From positions 1 to 10,849 of the forward strand of contig CAMLJW010000153.1 of assembly GCA_946480485.1 (NCBI GenBank): 10,849 nt of DNA, given 5' to 3'. A model generated the notes under the pieces. It was not told the origin of the DNA. It saw only the letters and a list, made by a program, of their open reading frames with translations, and did not search any database. Shown one piece after another: positions 1-7,106 of the stretch. Position numbers and translations under genes: made by a program. Source of the DNA: an uncultured Streptomyces sp. (GTDB taxonomy: Bacteria > Actinomycetota > Actinomycetes > Streptomycetales > Streptomycetaceae). Positions within the stretch are counted from its first letter, which is position 1; every line of letters begins with the position of its first letter.

Positions 1-126
1 GCACGCAGCCCAGCACCTAGCCACACGACCAGCACCACAAACCCGAAGGCTGCCGCTTCCGGGGCGCTGAGAGGCGCAAGGGCAGCAACACAGACCCCCG
101 CCCTGGTGCCCCCGCCAGGATGGGGC

Positions 127-169
127 CGCGTCCCCAACTACGTCGTTTACGGCCATAGTTGGGGGTGCG
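127..169. repeat. Imperfect inverted repeat (hairpin)
   Basis: CCCCAACTA at 132-140 is complementary to TAGTTGGGG at 156-164. The pairing continues outward to 127 and 169 with two G-T wobbles, giving a stem of about 14 bp around a 15-nt loop. It lies 58 bp upstream of the DUF397-like start. It could be the terminator of a gene to the left of the window, or an operator. The sequence does not decide between these. Confidence 0.5.
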
Positions 170-183
170 CAGCACCACACGGC

Positions 184-202
184 GCGGGGACCGATTCCCC
201 GC
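184..202. repeat. Short hairpin in the leader of the DUF397-like gene
   Basis: GCGGGGA (184-190) pairs perfectly with TCCCCGC (196-202) around a 5-nt loop. It ends 8 nt before the Shine-Dalgarno run GGAAGGGA (211-218). It may be an upstream gene's terminator or a 5' leader structure affecting translation. No U-tract follows. Confidence 0.45.
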
Positions 203-226
203 ACCTACAGGGAAGGGATAAGCACC

Positions 227-436
227 ATGAGCGCAAGCCCCGAATTCGTGTTCGTCACTGCGGCAGCGTGCCGTGACAAGAAGGTAGGCAATTGCCCCGA
301 GGTGGCCGTGAACGTGCCGGGCGTGGTGGCGTTGCGGGACAGTGAGCGTCCCGACACCATCGTCACCATGACGTCTGACCAGTGGGTGACGCTCACGGCA
401 GCCGTCAAGGCCGGAGAGTTCGACCTGAGCGCCTGA
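227..436 (+). CDS. DUF397-like small protein
   Basis: This 69-residue protein resembles the actinomycete DUF397 family. The family hallmarks visible are NCPEVA near residue 22, then a GVVALRDSERP segment, a tryptophan-containing DQW segment and the C-terminal VKAGEFD. Members usually sit beside an XRE-type helix-turn-helix regulator and are thought to act as its partner; their biochemical role is not well defined. No such regulator is visible here, and only 226 bp of upstream sequence are available, so the partner may lie to the left or be absent. The ATG start is supported by GGAAGGGA eight bases upstream. A GTG-started zinc-ribbon gene follows after 11 bp and is probably co-transcribed. Small gene pairs of this kind are common in actinomycete accessory DNA (integrative elements, plasmids), which is inference here. 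The family call is fairly secure; the function is unknown. Confidence 0.75.
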   Translation: MSASPEFVFVTAAACRDKKVGNCPEVAVNVPGVVALRDSERPDTIVTMTSDQWVTLTAAVKAGEFDLSA

Positions 437-447
437 GAGTAGGTCCC

Positions 448-618
448 GTGAACGAATGCCCCCGCTGCGGCACTGAGTGCCCTGTGGACCCTGAGAACGG
501 GCTGCCATGGTGTGCGCGGTGCGGGGCATTCTTCGGTCTCTCGCTGCCTGCCTGCCGGGGCTTGTGGTGGTGGCGGGGCGCTGCCACCCGTGCCCCCGGC
601 AGGCCGCGCGAGCACTGA
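448..618 (+). CDS. Small zinc-ribbon protein
   Basis: This 56-residue protein starts at GTG 448, 11 bp after the DUF397-like stop. A four-cysteine zinc ribbon occupies its first half: CPRC (Cys4, Cys7) and CARC (Cys22, Cys25), separated by 14 residues, followed by GAFF. This is the usual rubredoxin-like or zinc-ribbon knuckle spacing. The tail, from about residue 30, is rich in Trp, Arg and Gly and shows no recognisable domain. The Shine-Dalgarno is weak (a GAGAGTAGG stretch), consistent with translation coupled to the preceding gene. An in-frame ATG at 382 lies inside the DUF397-like gene and was not chosen, because the cysteine knuckle begins directly after the GTG. Tiny zinc ribbons of this sort are frequent in Streptomyces mobile or accessory regions, without assigned function. 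It may bind nucleic acid or protein, but nothing in the sequence says which. Confidence 0.6.
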   Translation: MNECPRCGTECPVDPENGLPWCARCGAFFGLSLPACRGLWWWRGAATRAPGRPREH

Positions 619-691
619 GGCGCAGGACTTCCAGCGCCCCCCGTCATATGCTGCCCCGTGGCGCATGGCGGGGGCTTCCGCTTACCCGCTG

Positions 692-713
692 CGGTCACGG
701 CACGGTCACGGCA
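692..713 (+). repeat. Tandem 11-bp direct repeat
   Basis: CGGTCACGGCA occurs twice head to tail (692-702 and 703-713) in the non-coding stretch 619-875. That stretch also holds a 12-bp palindrome (736-747) and the oxidase terminator. I see no gene in it. Confidence 0.5.
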
Positions 714-825
714 TGGCTGCGCTTGCGTATCGATCCTGGGCGCCCAGAGGGGGCTGTATTCTCGAAATCGGCCTGTCTCCGCAGGTCACAAGCCATGTAC
801 CTTTAGCAAGGTGGCTGCCACCAGA

Positions 826-857
826 CGCCGCGGGGCCCGCCCTTCGGGCGGACGGCG
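826..857 (-). terminator. Probable terminator of the multicopper oxidase
   Basis: The inner stem CCGCCC (837-842) / GGGCGG (846-851) closes a 3-nt loop. The outer stem is CGCCG (826-830) / CGGCG (853-857), with an asymmetric internal loop between them. It begins about 18 bp past the oxidase TAG stop on the minus strand. No U-run follows, as is usual in high-GC actinomycetes. Confidence 0.5.
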
Positions 858-875
858 CTACTTTCGAAACGCGCC

Positions 876-2330
876 CTAGCTGATCTTCATCTGGGCCATC
901 ATGCCCATCGCCGAGTGGTCCACCATGTGACAGTGGTAGACGTAGACGCCGCGGTAGCTGTTGAAGTGGAGCTTGATCCGGACCGTATCACCGGGAGCCA
1001 TCCGGACCGTGTCCTTGAGACCGGCCTCGCCCGGGCCAGGCTCTTTGCCGTTGCGCTCGATGACCCGGAACTGCACCAGATGCGCATGGAAGTTGTGCGG
1101 CACGAGCTCGCTGGGATTCGTGATCGTCCAGATCTCGGCGGTGTCTTGCCGAACGTTGATGTCGATGCGATTCGGGTCGTACACCTTGCCGTTGATGGTG
1201 GCTATCCAGGACCCGTCGCTTACCTGCGACATGTTCAGCTCCATCGAGCGTTCCCGGGAAGCTTCCGGCTGCGCGGGCAGGGTCCGCAGGATGGCGGGAA
1301 CCGAGCTCGGATCACGCACCTTGCGGACCACATCAAACCGAAGCACCGGGCGCACCTCCTCCGAGTCTCCGGTTGGCCCGACAGTGTTCTCCAGGACGAG
1401 CTGGGTCCCTACCGGGTAGCGGGAGAAGTCGATGACGACATCGGCACGCTCCCCGGGAGAGAGCCAGAGGACGTCGGTGTCGTAGGGGCGCGGGAGCAGG
1501 CCGCCGTCGGATCCGATCTGAGTGATCGGGGAACTGTCGGCGAGGCGGAGCCGGAGGTGGCGGAGGTTCGAGGAGTTCAGGAGCCGGAAGCGGTACTTGC
1601 GCGCAGCGACCTTGAAGTAGGGGGAGGGCTTGCCGTTGGTGAGGAGTGTGGGACGCCCGAATATCTCGTCCATGGTGTAGACGAGTTGACCGGACTCGTC
1701 GAAGTGAGCGTCGCGCAACGCGATGGGGACGTCATACGAGCCGACGGGCAGCGGAAGCGCCAACTCATCGGCGTCGGTGAGCAGGTAGGAGCCGGACAGG
1801 CCGCGGTAGACATGCTCCGACTCACTATGGTGGGCGTGATCGTGGTACCAGAGCGAGGCGTGAGGCTGCCGGTTGGGGTAGGTGTAGGTGCGGCTCTCAC
1901 CCGGCCCGAACGTGTCCATCGGCACGCCGTCGTCGCCAGCCGGGACAGAACCCCCGTGCAGGTGCACCGAGATGGGATCCTGCAGCAGATTGCGGTAGGT
2001 GACGGAGACCGGTCGACCAGACCAGGCCTTGATGGTGGGCCCGGGAAAGCTCCCGTTGAAGGTAAGGACATCCGTGAGCGCTCCTGGAAGTATTCTTGCG
2101 CGGCCGCTTTGGACGGGTACGACATACCTGTCAACACCGCCTGACACGGACACCGGGGTGAGGACCGGCGGCACGGAAAGCTCAGTACCGAATGGCTCCG
2201 GATCCGCCAGTGCGCCGGCCCCGCTCTCCGCAGTCTTTGCCATGACCAGAGGTGTAAGCGCGACGCTGGTGAAGGCGCTGGACAGACTGGTGGCCGCACC
2301 GACTCTGAGTAATCTGCGTCGAGTGATCAT
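876..2330 (-). CDS. Tat-exported multicopper oxidase (laccase/CotA-like)
   Basis: This 484-residue three-domain multicopper oxidase oxidises phenolic or metal substrates with reduction of oxygen to water, probably outside the membrane. The N-terminus is a twin-arginine signal (RRRLLRVG, residues 4-11) followed by a hydrophobic stretch to about residue 31. All four copper-binding motifs are intact: HLHGG (His123, His125), WYHDHAHH (His163, His165), HNFHAHL (His412, 415, 417) and HCHMVDHSAMGM (His466, Cys467, His468, His472, with axial Met477). The layout matches the CotA/bilirubin oxidase/phenoxazinone synthase group; the exact substrate cannot be told. The ATG at 2330 is preceded by AGGAGG, 4 nt away. 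The longer in-frame start at 2390 falls inside the -35 box and is rejected. Codon 7 is TTA and the neighbouring codons include two AGA, so translation probably depends on the bldA tRNA. It is divergent from the UvrA-like gene. Confidence 0.92.
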   Translation of the reverse strand: MITRRRLLRVGAATSLSSAFTSVALTPLVMAKTAESGAGALADPEPFGTELSVPPVLTPVSVSGGVDRYVVPVQSGRARILPGALTDVLTFNGSFPGPTIKAWSGRPVSVTYRNLLQDPISVHLHGGSVPAGDDGVPMDTFGPGESRTYTYPNRQPHASLWYHDHAHHSESEHVYRGLSGSYLLTDADELALPLPVGSYDVPIALRDAHFDESGQLVYTMDEIFGRPTLLTNGKPSPYFKVAARKYRFRLLNSSNLRHLRLRLADSSPITQIGSDGGLLPRPYDTDVLWLSPGERADVVIDFSRYPVGTQLVLENTVGPTGDSEEVRPVLRFDVVRKVRDPSSVPAILRTLPAQPEASRERSMELNMSQVSDGSWIATINGKVYDPNRIDINVRQDTAEIWTITNPSELVPHNFHAHLVQFRVIERNGKEPGPGEAGLKDTVRMAPGDTVRIKLHFNSYRGVYVYHCHMVDHSAMGMMAQMKIS

Positions 2331-2334
2331 GGAT

Positions 2335-2340
2335 CCTCCT
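2335..2340 (-). promoter_or_regulatory. Shine-Dalgarno fixing the oxidase start
   Basis: A perfect AGGAGG (minus strand) lies 4 nt before ATG 2330. It decides for this start over the upstream TTG at 2390. Confidence 0.8.
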
Positions 2341-2361
2341 GACAAGGCTGTTGTGCGCGCC

Positions 2362-2390
2362 ATTACATAAGAACCCTCACTTCGAGTCAA
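2362..2390 (-). promoter_or_regulatory. Promoter of the multicopper oxidase
   Basis: On the minus strand a -35 TTGACT (2385-2390) is followed after exactly 17 nt by a -10 TGTAAT (2362-2367). This resembles a vegetative (HrdB-type) promoter, with a leader of roughly 25 nt to the ATG at 2330. The 9-bp word ATGTAATGG (minus strand) overlaps the -10 (2360-2368) and recurs just upstream of the -35 (2395-2403), so an operator is possible. Confidence 0.55.
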
Positions 2391-2608
2391 CCTTCCATTA
2401 CATCAGCTTCTGTCGCAGACGCCCAGAAGCCCGTGGCAGCACAGGGTGGCGGGCGGCACGGCAGGCCCTGAGAGTTGCCGGGCACCGTATGCAGGGTGTC
2501 CGCCTAGCCGTCAAGCGCATGTCAACCGAACGCGCAATGGTTGTGTACCGGCTCCTGACAGTCGGCTAGGGTGCCGAGATCGATACAGCCCACTGCCAGG
2601 GGAGAGGC

Positions 2609-5080
2609 ATGGAAGAGCACTCTGTACGGTTAGGCAGGGCCGGGTGGATCGAGGTGACGGGCGCCCGTACACACAATCTGCGTGGCGTGGACGTGCGGAT
2701 ACCCCGCGGGGCGGTGGTGGCGTTCGCCGGGGTCTCCGGCAGTGGGAAGACCTCGTTGGCCATCGACACACTGCACGCCGAGGCCCAACTGCGCTACCTG
2801 GAAGGGCTGGCGCCGTTCGTGCGGCAGTACGTCACGCCCAAGGACCGGCCCCAGGTGGACCGGATCACCGGTCTGGGCGCCACCCTGGCCGTGGACCAGC
2901 GGCACCTCAACCGCAACGCCCGGTCCACCCTGGCCACGCTCACCGGCGTGGATGCCTACCTGAGCCTGCTCTACTCCCGGGTGCCCGCGCTGGCCCGCGA
3001 CGGCGCCGTCGAGCTGTCCTCCGCCCACTTCGACCGTTACAGCACCGAGGGCAGTTGCACGGTGTGCCGGGGTGCGGGAGCCACCCTGCACGCCGATCCC
3101 GATCTGATCATCACCGACCACGACCTGCCGCTCACGAAGGGCGCCTCTCCGTGGTTCGACCGCTTCCGTTCCGGTGAGCAGGCGGCCGTCCCGTTCCTCT
3201 TCGAACGTCACGGTGCCGACCTCGAAACGCCGTGGCGGGATCTGCCCGAGGGGCTGAGGCACGCCCTGCTGTACGGCACCGGCGACGAGTCGGTGGCGGT
3301 GAGCATCGACCTGCCGAACAAGAACTCCGACGCGGAACTCACCTACCGCTACAACAAGCCCGTGCGTGGTGCGGTGGCCGAGGTGGAACGGCTGTTCTCG
3401 GCGGCCGGCACCGAGAACGCGAAAAAGCGCTACCTGCCGTACATGCGGATGGTCGAGTGCGCCGAGTGCGGGGCGACCGGCTACGGCGTGCCCAGCCGCA
3501 CCCAGCGCCTGGGGGCGATGACCTACTCCGAGGTGGTCCTCGCGCCGGTACGCGAGGCCTGCCGCTGGCTGGACGGGGTGCCGGACGGCCTGGAGGGCGC
3601 GCAGCTCGAGGTGGCACAGTCCCTGTTGCCGGAGCTGTCCGGGCGGTTGAGCCTGCTGTCCCGGTTGGGACTGGGACACGTGCAGCTGTCCCGGCCGGCC
3701 CCGACCCTGTCCGGTGGGGAGATGCAGCGGGCGCGCGTGGTGGGTCAGTTGGCCAGCGGCCTCACCGGGATCGTGTACGTCCTGGACGAGCCGACCTGCG
3801 GCCTGCACCCTGCCGACAAGGAGCATCTGGCGGACATCGTGCGGGGGCTGCGGGACGCCGGGAACACCGTCCTTCTCGTGGAGCACGACACCGGGCTGAT
3901 CGCCGAGGCGGACTGGGTCGTGGAGATCGGGCCGGGCGCGGGAGAACACGGTGGCCGGCTGGTGGCGTCGGGGCCGCCGGCCGACCTCCTCGGCAATCCG
4001 GAGTCCCGTACAGCGCCGTATCTGGCGGCCTCCGGCCCCCGGGTGGTCCGGCAGCGCCGCTCCGCCGGGCAGGACCGCCTGGAGATGCACGACGTCCGCA
4101 GCCACAACGTCAGGATCCCGCAACTGAAACTGCCGCTGGGCGTGCTCAGCTGTCTCACCGGGGTGAGCGGCAGCGGCAAGAGCAGCCTGCTCCACGACTG
4201 CATCGCGGCCGCGGTCGGCGCCGCCGTCGAGGGCGGCCGGGTGGACACCGTCGGCAAGGTCGTCGGTGCGAACGCCTTCGGGTGGGTGAGCGTGGTGGAC
4301 CAGGAACCCATCGGGCGCACCCCGCGGTCGAACCCGGCCACCTACTCCAAGGCCTTCGATCACATCAGGTCACTCTTCGCCGGCACCGAGGCCGCCCGGC
4401 GCAAGGGACTGGACTCCTCCGCCTTCTCGTTCAACTCCAGCGGCGGGCGGTGCGAAACCTGCGCGGGCTACGGCCGGCGCTCGGTGGACATGCACTTCCT
4501 GCCGGACGTCACGGTCACCTGCGAGGGATGCGAGGGCCGCAGGTTCGGCCCGGAGGTTCTGTCCGTACGGCACCAGGGACTCGCGGTGGACGAGGTGCTG
4601 GCCCTGAGCGTCGACGAGGCGGCGGAGGTGTTCACCGATTCCGCGGCGCTTACGGGCATCCTCGGTACGCTGAAGCGCGTCGGACTGGGTTACCTGCGAC
4701 TGGGGCAGAGCTCGACTGAGCTCTCCGGCGGTGAGGCGCAGCGGCTGAAACTGGCCGCGACGATCACCCGCGGGGCACGGGGCCGGCGATCCGGCCTGGT
4801 GCTCCTGGACGAACCGGTCACCGGTCTGCACCCGGCCGACGTGCAGCGCCTGGTGGACGCGTTCAACGCCCTCCTCGCCGAGGGGAACACCGTGGTCATC
4901 GCGGAGCACGACCTGCACGTGGCCGCTGCCGCGGACTGGATCGTCGATCTGGGGCCGGGCAGCGGCGAGGCGGGAGGGCTGATCTGCGGCGAGGGCACGC
5001 CGGAGGCCGTGCCGGCCACCGACGGACCGACCGCCCGCTACCTGCGGCAGATCAGCCGCACCGGCCGGCGCGACCGCTGA
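2609..5080 (+). CDS. UvrA-like ABC ATPase, DrrC/UvrA2 drug-resistance type
   Basis: This 823-residue cytoplasmic tandem ABC ATPase is related to excinuclease UvrA. The first half has Walker A GVSGSGKT (41-48), signature LSGGEMQRA (367-375) and Walker B VYVLDEPTCGLHP (389-401). The second half has GVSGSGKS (518-525), LSGGEAQRL (705-713) and [12 protein letters not shown] (731-742). The C-terminal UvrA zinc finger is intact (Cys615, 618, 638, 641), and CTVC (150-153) and CAEC (284-287) remain in the first half. The segment LLYSRVP (120-126) runs almost directly into the STEGSCTVC region, so the UvrB-binding domain and first CPxC of true UvrA (about 940-970 residues) are missing. This is the pattern of UvrA2 and of DrrC, which protects daunorubicin producers, apparently by acting at drug-bound DNA. 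The ATG follows AGGGGAGAGG. Codon 8 (2630-2632) is TTA, predicting bldA control. A self-resistance role is inferred. Confidence 0.9.
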   Translation: MEEHSVRLGRAGWIEVTGARTHNLRGVDVRIPRGAVVAFAGVSGSGKTSLAIDTLHAEAQLRYLEGLAPFVRQYVTPKDRPQVDRITGLGATLAVDQRHLNRNARSTLATLTGVDAYLSLLYSRVPALARDGAVELSSAHFDRYSTEGSCTVCRGAGATLHADPDLIITDHDLPLTKGASPWFDRFRSGEQAAVPFLFERHGADLETPWRDLPEGLRHALLYGTGDESVAVSIDLPNKNSDAELTYRYNKPVRGAVAEVERLFSAAGTENAKKRYLPYMRMVECAECGATGYGVPSRTQRLGAMTYSEVVLAPVREACRWLDGVPDGLEGAQLEVAQSLLPELSGRLSLLSRLGLGHVQLSRPAPTLSGGEMQRARVVGQLASGLTGIVYVLDEPTCGLHPADKEHLADIVRGLRDAGNTVLLVEHDTGLIAEADWVVEIGPGAGEHGGRLVASGPPADLLGNPESRTAPYLAASGPRVVRQRRSAGQDRLEMHDVRSHNVRIPQLKLPLGVLSCLTGVSGSGKSSLLHDCIAAAVGAAVEGGRVDTVGKVVGANAFGWVSVVDQEPIGRTPRSNPATYSKAFDHIRSLFAGTEAARRKGLDSSAFSFNSSGGRCETCAGYGRRSVDMHFLPDVTVTCEGCEGRRFGPEVLSVRHQGLAVDEVLALSVDEAAEVFTDSAALTGILGTLKRVGLGYLRLGQSSTELSGGEAQRLKLAATITRGARGRRSGLVLLDEPVTGLHPADVQRLVDAFNALLAEGNTVVIAEHDLHVAAAADWIVDLGPGSGEAGGLICGEGTPEAVPATDGPTARYLRQISRTGRRDR

Positions 5081-5094
5081 ACCGGAACGGCACG

Positions 5095-5125
5095 CGTCGG
5101 GCCCGGCAAGCGGTCGGGCCCGACG
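5095..5125. terminator. Bidirectional terminator hairpin
   Basis: CGTCGGGCCCG (5095-5105) pairs perfectly over 11 bp with CGGGCCCGACG (5115-5125) around a 9-nt loop. It sits between the convergent UvrA-like stop (5080) and nitroreductase stop (5145), so it can serve both. Confidence 0.8.
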
Positions 5126-5144
5126 TTGCGTGCGCGCAGCGCGC

Positions 5145-5582
5145 TCAGCTCTTGCGGGGTGTCAGTTTCGCCATCGGGAACTTCCGCTCCGTGCGGGCCT
5201 GGTAGTCCGAGAAGAAGGAGGCCAGCGAGGTCGCCTTCGCCCACAGTTCGGGGTGCTCCTCGTCGGTCGCGATCTCGACGTCGGCCTCGAAGAGTTCGCT
5301 GCCGACCTCCACGATCACGCTCTTCGCCTCTCGGAGGTTGCGGAACCACAACGGCTCCTGCGGCGCTCCGCCGAGCGATCCCGTGACCACGTAAGCCCCG
5401 TTGTGGGTGAAATAGACCAGCGGCTTGGTGCGCGGCTGGCCGGTGCGGCGGCCCTTCACCGTCATCAGGAGCACCGGCATGCCCAGCATCTTGTTCCACA
5501 CGCGCCCGTTGGTGGCCCGGTAGACCTTGATGTTGGTCTTGCTGATGGTCCGTGTGAAAGCCCTCTCGAGTGCGTTCGGCAC
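5145..5582 (-). CDS. F420-dependent nitroreductase family protein (Ddn-like)
   Basis: This 145-residue protein of the deazaflavin-dependent nitroreductase (Ddn/DUF385) split-barrel family uses reduced F420 as hydride donor in characterised members. Family marks are the N-terminal amphipathic stretch, VWNKMLGMPVLLMTVKGRRTG (about 28-48) followed by RTKPLVYF, and the G-[few]-PLWFRNLREAKSV segment (about 71-89). The start is placed at GTG 5582, which has AAGGAG 7 nt upstream; the in-frame GTG at 5588 would be only 1 nt from that site. It is the last gene of the minus-strand operon, 51 bp after the flavin hydroxylase stop, and ends at a shared terminator hairpin. In this context a reductive tailoring or detoxifying step on an aromatic or quinone substrate is plausible, but the substrate is unknown. 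Confidence 0.85.
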   Translation of the reverse strand: MPNALERAFTRTISKTNIKVYRATNGRVWNKMLGMPVLLMTVKGRRTGQPRTKPLVYFTHNGAYVVTGSLGGAPQEPLWFRNLREAKSVIVEVGSELFEADVEIATDEEHPELWAKATSLASFFSDYQARTERKFPMAKLTPRKS

Positions 5583-5589
5583 CGTCACT

Positions 5590-5595
5590 CTCCTT
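5590..5595 (-). promoter_or_regulatory. Shine-Dalgarno of the nitroreductase
   Basis: AAGGAG on the minus strand lies 7 nt before GTG 5582 and only 1 nt before GTG 5588. It therefore selects the downstream start. Confidence 0.6.
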
Positions 5596-5633
5596 GTCGC
5601 TACGGTATATCGCGGGACGGCTTATGGGTGCGG

Positions 5634-7106
5634 TCAGGCCATGGGGACGCCCAGCCAATTGCCCACCTCGGCTCGGAAGGCCGGCTGATCGGGTTGGTCG
5701 GACGCCCAGCCGACGTGACCGTCGGGACGCACCAAGAGCGCCTCGGGGAGCCGGCGGGACGCTCGGCGTACGTGCACCGTGGCGAGGTGCTCCGGCCAGA
5801 GCCGCTCGGCGGCACGGGCCAGCCCGCCCGCGGGCGAGCTGTCGAGGAAGACCGCCTTCCCACCGTTCAGCAGGGAGAACAGCGAGTCCTCGGCACCCGA
5901 GGCGAGAGTCAGTGTGGTGTCGGGTACCCGGCGGCCGGTCATCCGGTGGGCGCCCTTGCCGTAGCGCGTGGTGGTGCCGGCCATCTCGGTGATCACGCTG
6001 CGCTGGAGGGCAGGGAGGTGGAGCAGCTGCTTGACCGTCCAGCGCGCCCCCCGCAGCAGCGGACCGCGCGCGGTGTTGAACCGGAACACGCTCTCGGTCT
6101 GTCGGAGGATCCTCTCGGCCAGTGGCCGCAGCTCCGCCTCGTAGCTGTCCAGCAGGTCTGCGGGCGCCCAGCCCTGCACGGTCGCGGCGAGCTTCCAGCC
6201 CAGGTTGACGGTGTCCTGGATGCCTAGGTTCAGCCCCTGGCCGCCGGCGGGGGTGTGGGCGTGCGCGGCGTCCCCGGCGAGCAGCACCCTGCCCACCCGG
6301 TAGCGCTGGGCGAGCCGTTGCTCGCTCCGGAAGCGGTTGAGCCACCGCGGGCTGTGGATGCCGAGGTCCACCCCGAGGATGTCGGCTGCGCTGCTGCGGA
6401 TCTCCTCCAGCGTGACCGGTTCGCCGACCGGCACCTGCATGCGTCGGTGATCCTGGATCATGAGCCGGAAGTGCCCGTCGGGGAAAGGCATCACGGCCAC
6501 CATGCCGCGGTCGGTGTGCCGGGCGAAGACCTGCTCGTCCTCGGGAACGTGTTTCAGCCGGACGTCGGCGATGATGGCGGAAAACTCGGACGGCATGCCC
6601 GGGAAGGAGATCCCGAGCAGACTGCGCACCGTGCTCCGGATGCCGTCGCAGCCGACCACGTAGGACGCCCGCTCGGTGCGCTCGCCCTCCAAGCCCCTGA
6701 CCCTGACGGTCACACCGTCGGCGTCCTGCTCCAGGCCGGTCACCTCGGTGTCGCGCTCGATGACCGCACCGCGCTTGAGGGCCCAGGCCTCCAGGACCTC
6801 TTCGGTCTGCACCTGGGGGAGGATCAGATTGTAGGCGTGCCGGCTGTCGATGTACCGCCTCATGTCGATGCCGCGGCCCTTGGAGCCGAGGGAGACCACC
6901 GGTGACTCCAGCCCGCGGGTGAGGAACTCCTCCACCTCGCCGCGCATTTCCATGATCTCCAGAACACGCGGCGTGAGCGCGAAGGCGCGCGAGTGCGGGT
7001 AGCGTTCGGAACGCCGTTCCAGGACCCGGCACGGCACCCCGGCCAGCCCCAGCTCGGCCGCGAGGGTCAGCCCGGCAGGTCCGGCGCCGACGACGAGGAC
7101 CGTCAC
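5634..7106 (-). CDS. FAD-dependent aromatic monooxygenase
   Basis: This 490-residue class A flavoprotein hydroxylase of the PheA/TfdB (FAD_binding_3) family inserts one oxygen atom into an aromatic or polyketide substrate using NAD(P)H. Visible motifs are the dinucleotide fold VVGAGPAG (5-12), the DG motif GCDGIRSTVR (152-161) and the GD motif AGDAAHAHTPAGGQGLNLGIQD (277-298). A C-terminal thioredoxin-like domain ends with ALLVRPDGHVGWAS (456-469). The C-terminal domain and length match tailoring hydroxylases such as PgaE, RdmE and OxyS, and also rifampicin monooxygenase-type resistance enzymes; the sequence alone does not separate these roles. The GTG start at 7106 overlaps the methyltransferase stop as GTGA and has AAGGAG 5 nt upstream. 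A longer in-frame start at 7160 lies inside the methyltransferase gene and has no such support. The gene is translationally coupled within the operon. Confidence 0.92.
   Translation of the reverse strand: MTVLVVGAGPAGLTLAAELGLAGVPCRVLERRSERYPHSRAFALTPRVLEIMEMRGEVEEFLTRGLESPVVSLGSKGRGIDMRRYIDSRHAYNLILPQVQTEEVLEAWALKRGAVIERDTEVTGLEQDADGVTVRVRGLEGERTERASYVVGCDGIRSTVRSLLGISFPGMPSEFSAIIADVRLKHVPEDEQVFARHTDRGMVAVMPFPDGHFRLMIQDHRRMQVPVGEPVTLEEIRSSAADILGVDLGIHSPRWLNRFRSEQRLAQRYRVGRVLLAGDAAHAHTPAGGQGLNLGIQDTVNLGWKLAATVQGWAPADLLDSYEAELRPLAERILRQTESVFRFNTARGPLLRGARWTVKQLLHLPALQRSVITEMAGTTTRYGKGAHRMTGRRVPDTTLTLASGAEDSLFSLLNGGKAVFLDSSPAGGLARAAERLWPEHLATVHVRRASRRLPEALLVRPDGHVGWASDQPDQPAFRAEVGNWLGVPMA

Noticed and set aside
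736..747. 12-bp palindrome CTGGGCGCCCAG as an operator
   Set aside because: Short GC palindromes are frequent by chance in this composition, and no promoter or gene start lies near it.
915..2144. Long open frame antisense to the multicopper oxidase
   Set aside because: The oxidase frame carries all copper motifs, a Tat signal and a promoter. The antisense frame shows no domain and is a GC-bias shadow.
2331..2390. Longer N-terminus of the oxidase starting at the TTG at 2390
   Set aside because: That codon lies in the -35 box, and ATG 2330 has a perfect AGGAGG and is followed at once by the Tat motif.
2630..4363. 577-codon open frame antisense to the UvrA-like gene
   Set aside because: The protein is low-complexity (His, Gly, Arg and Val rich) and shows no family motif, while the plus-strand frame has two complete ABC cassettes.
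5038..7032. 664-codon open frame on the minus strand spanning nitroreductase and hydroxylase
   Set aside because: It crosses two well-supported genes in another frame and encodes Arg/Gly/Pro-rich sequence without motifs, typical of high-GC shadows.
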